Shown piece after piece: positions 63,015-64,000 of a DNA stretch of 64,000 bases. The DNA lies in NCBI GenBank assembly GCA_016706865.1, contig JADJIS010000003.1:62001-126000 (forward strand), in the 5' to 3' direction. The notes below the pieces were generated by a model, which saw nothing but the letters and a program-made list of their open reading frames with translations, ran no database searches and was not told the DNA's origin. This stretch comes from Bacteroidota bacterium. Lineage in GTDB: Bacteria > Bacteroidota > Bacteroidia > Chitinophagales > BACL12. The position numbers and the translations under genes were made by a program. Numbering within the stretch: position 1 is the first letter of the stretch; each line of letters opens with the position of its first letter.

Positions 63015-63144
63015 TATAGTTTGCTTCATTCCTTCATTCTTTCATTCTTTCATTCTTTCATTCTTTCATTCCTTTCCTCCTTCCCTCAGACCTGCACAGG
63101 TCTCCGAGACCTGTGAGGTCGTCGGACTTAATTCCTTCATTCTT
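63015..63144. repeat. Octamer arrays and near-perfect palindrome between purE and the transporter gene
   Basis: Six TTCATTCT/TTCATTCC octamers lie at 63024-63071; about three more follow at 63136-63159, reaching into the 3' end of the next gene. Between them, 63088-63119 forms a 15-bp inverted repeat (arms GACCTGCACAGGTCTC and GAGACCTGTGAGGTC, one bulge, one-base loop). No T run follows it. The sequence resembles a palindromic repeat I recall from other Bacteroidota genomes. Confidence 0.8.
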
Positions 63145-64000
63145 TCATTCTTTCATTTCTTCACTCCTTTCCTTATCAATAGAAGCATTCAATTTTTTCT
63201 CATCAAAAAAGGCAAATATCATTGCAGCAATAAAACATAAAATAAAACCGAATACTCCTGATAATCTGATCCCTAATTCCTCAAAAGGTATTTTTTCAAA
63301 AACACCTGCTAAATATTTACCCAAACCTTTTGATTGATCCATACCGATTAAAATGGTGAAAATTACTATTCCCAATGTTTGGCCTAATTGTATAAATAAA
63401 CTTCTGATTGCAAAAAAAGTGGCTTCGCGATTTTCTTTTGTTTCCCGTGCATCTGCATGGGTAAGTTCTGCCAATATCACCGGCGGTAAAATACCCAAAA
63501 CTGAAAAAGGAACAGAGAGAATTGCAGCGAATAAATATGCTTCTGTTATATTATCCATTCCAAAATGTCCGAGATATCTCACTGTTGAAAAAACCGCCGA
63601 CAACATAATAAGTGAAACGAGGATCATCATTTTTTTAGAATATCGTTTCGCAAGGTAATAAACCAGTGGCGACCACAGCATGGCAAGCCCCACGGCTGTT
63701 GCAACCATACCTGTGCCATGTTTTTCCTCCAGATGTAAAAGCGCTTTTATATAATATAAGGCACCTGTTCCAATAATTGTTAAGGAAATGAAATAGGTAA
63801 AATCTGCAATAAGGTATAACAATACATTTTTATTGCGCAATACAGTTTTGAAATTATCTTTTATTGATTGTGTTACACGATTGGGAATAATATATTTTTT
63901 TTCATTGATAAAAACCGGAAGTAAAAGAAATAACCATCCAATTAAAAAAATGGTCCAAATAGCTAATTGAAATGCGCGAAATTTATCCTCAATATGAAAA
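63145..64000 (-). CDS. MFS transporter, sugar:cation symporter-like (5' end outside window)
   Basis: C-terminal 285 codons of a major facilitator, read from the window edge with no stop. The frame begins FHIEDKFRAF and continues through RNKNVLLYLIADFTYF to the C-terminal FAFFDEKKLNAS; about seven membrane helices are visible. The loop RYSKKMMILVS and helix LTHADARETKENREATFFAIRS resemble the GPH (glycoside-pentoside-hexuronide:cation symporter) or MFS_2 families. The start lies beyond 64000, so the internal TTG at 63840 is not the start. Substrate unknown. Confidence 0.8.
   Translation of the reverse strand, partial: FHIEDKFRAFQLAIWTIFLIGWLFLLLPVFINEKKYIIPNRVTQSIKDNFKTVLRNKNVLLYLIADFTYFISLTIIGTGALYYIKALLHLEEKHGTGMVATAVGLAMLWSPLVYYLAKRYSKKMMILVSLIMLSAVFSTVRYLGHFGMDNITEAYLFAAILSVPFSVLGILPPVILAELTHADARETKENREATFFAIRSLFIQLGQTLGIVIFTILIGMDQSKGLGKYLAGVFEKIPFEELGIRLSGVFGFILCFIAAMIFAFFDEKKLNASIDKERSEEMKE

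Overview
The window is a contiguous piece of a Bacteroidota chromosome, probably an uncultured, low-GC, free-living member of Bacteroidia in the broad sense (Chitinophagales/Saprospirales/Flavobacteriales-like). The evidence is: a DUF4295 gene after rpmB-rpmG, several proteins with type IX secretion (T9SS) C-terminal domains, a bacillithiol enzyme BshC, an ExbB-ExbD-ExbD-TonB cluster, HemJ, fused 2-oxoacid dehydrogenase E1 subunits, and Bacteroidota-type promoter -7 boxes (TAnnTTTG) before many genes. Shine-Dalgarno sequences are almost absent, with one striking exception before the DUF4295 gene. No plasmid, phage, transposase, CRISPR or rRNA gene was seen.

Layout. 1-474 is non-coding but holds a GC-rich block able to form a two-helix fold. 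475-5325 (+) is a housekeeping run: rpmB, rpmG, DUF4295, ftsY, rimO, bshC. 5389-8943 (+) is a large soluble multi-PAS histidine kinase. 8944-9722 is repeat-rich and contains tRNA-Leu(CAG). 9723-18943 is mostly minus strand: fused E1, an FAH-family enzyme, pth, rplY, prs, a BtuF-like binding protein, an ORF6N protein and a cystathionine beta-synthase-like enzyme; a secreted alpha/beta hydrolase lies on the plus strand. 19109-22802 has a di-haem cytochrome c, a small membrane protein and a YceI/outer-membrane-barrel pair. 22875-34320 is a tandem trio of very large secreted CotH-kinase/lamin-tail-domain proteins on the minus strand. 34487-40595 holds further secreted or envelope proteins (NHL, Kelch, CarboxypepD_reg-like). 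40760-45712 has aconitase, an orphan MacB/FtsX permease and small unknowns. 45959-49212 is a translationally coupled pair of paralogous T9SS cargo proteins. 49366-50486 is rpsF-rpsR-rplI. 51780-57560 (-) is the ExbB-ExbD-ExbD-TonB cluster followed by a small membrane protein, a PstS-like lipoprotein and a TPR protein. 58328-64000 holds a small outer-membrane barrel, a gliding-motility-type CTD protein overlapping hemJ, purK-purE, and an MFS transporter truncated by the window end.

The most unusual material is (i) the CotH/LTD trio, whose putative kinase motifs deviate from the form I remember for the family; (ii) a set of about 14 intergenic arrays with a 7-bp period but different consensus sequences, two of which read as runs of AAAGGAG (Shine-Dalgarno-like) in the 3' regions of minus-strand genes; (iii) a composite intergenic repeat with a conserved GC-rich hairpin present three times; (iv) the paired GC-rich element upstream of rpmB; and (v) promoter boxes placed so close to start codons that several mRNAs should be leaderless. 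Functions are assigned from motifs and remembered families only; no search was run.
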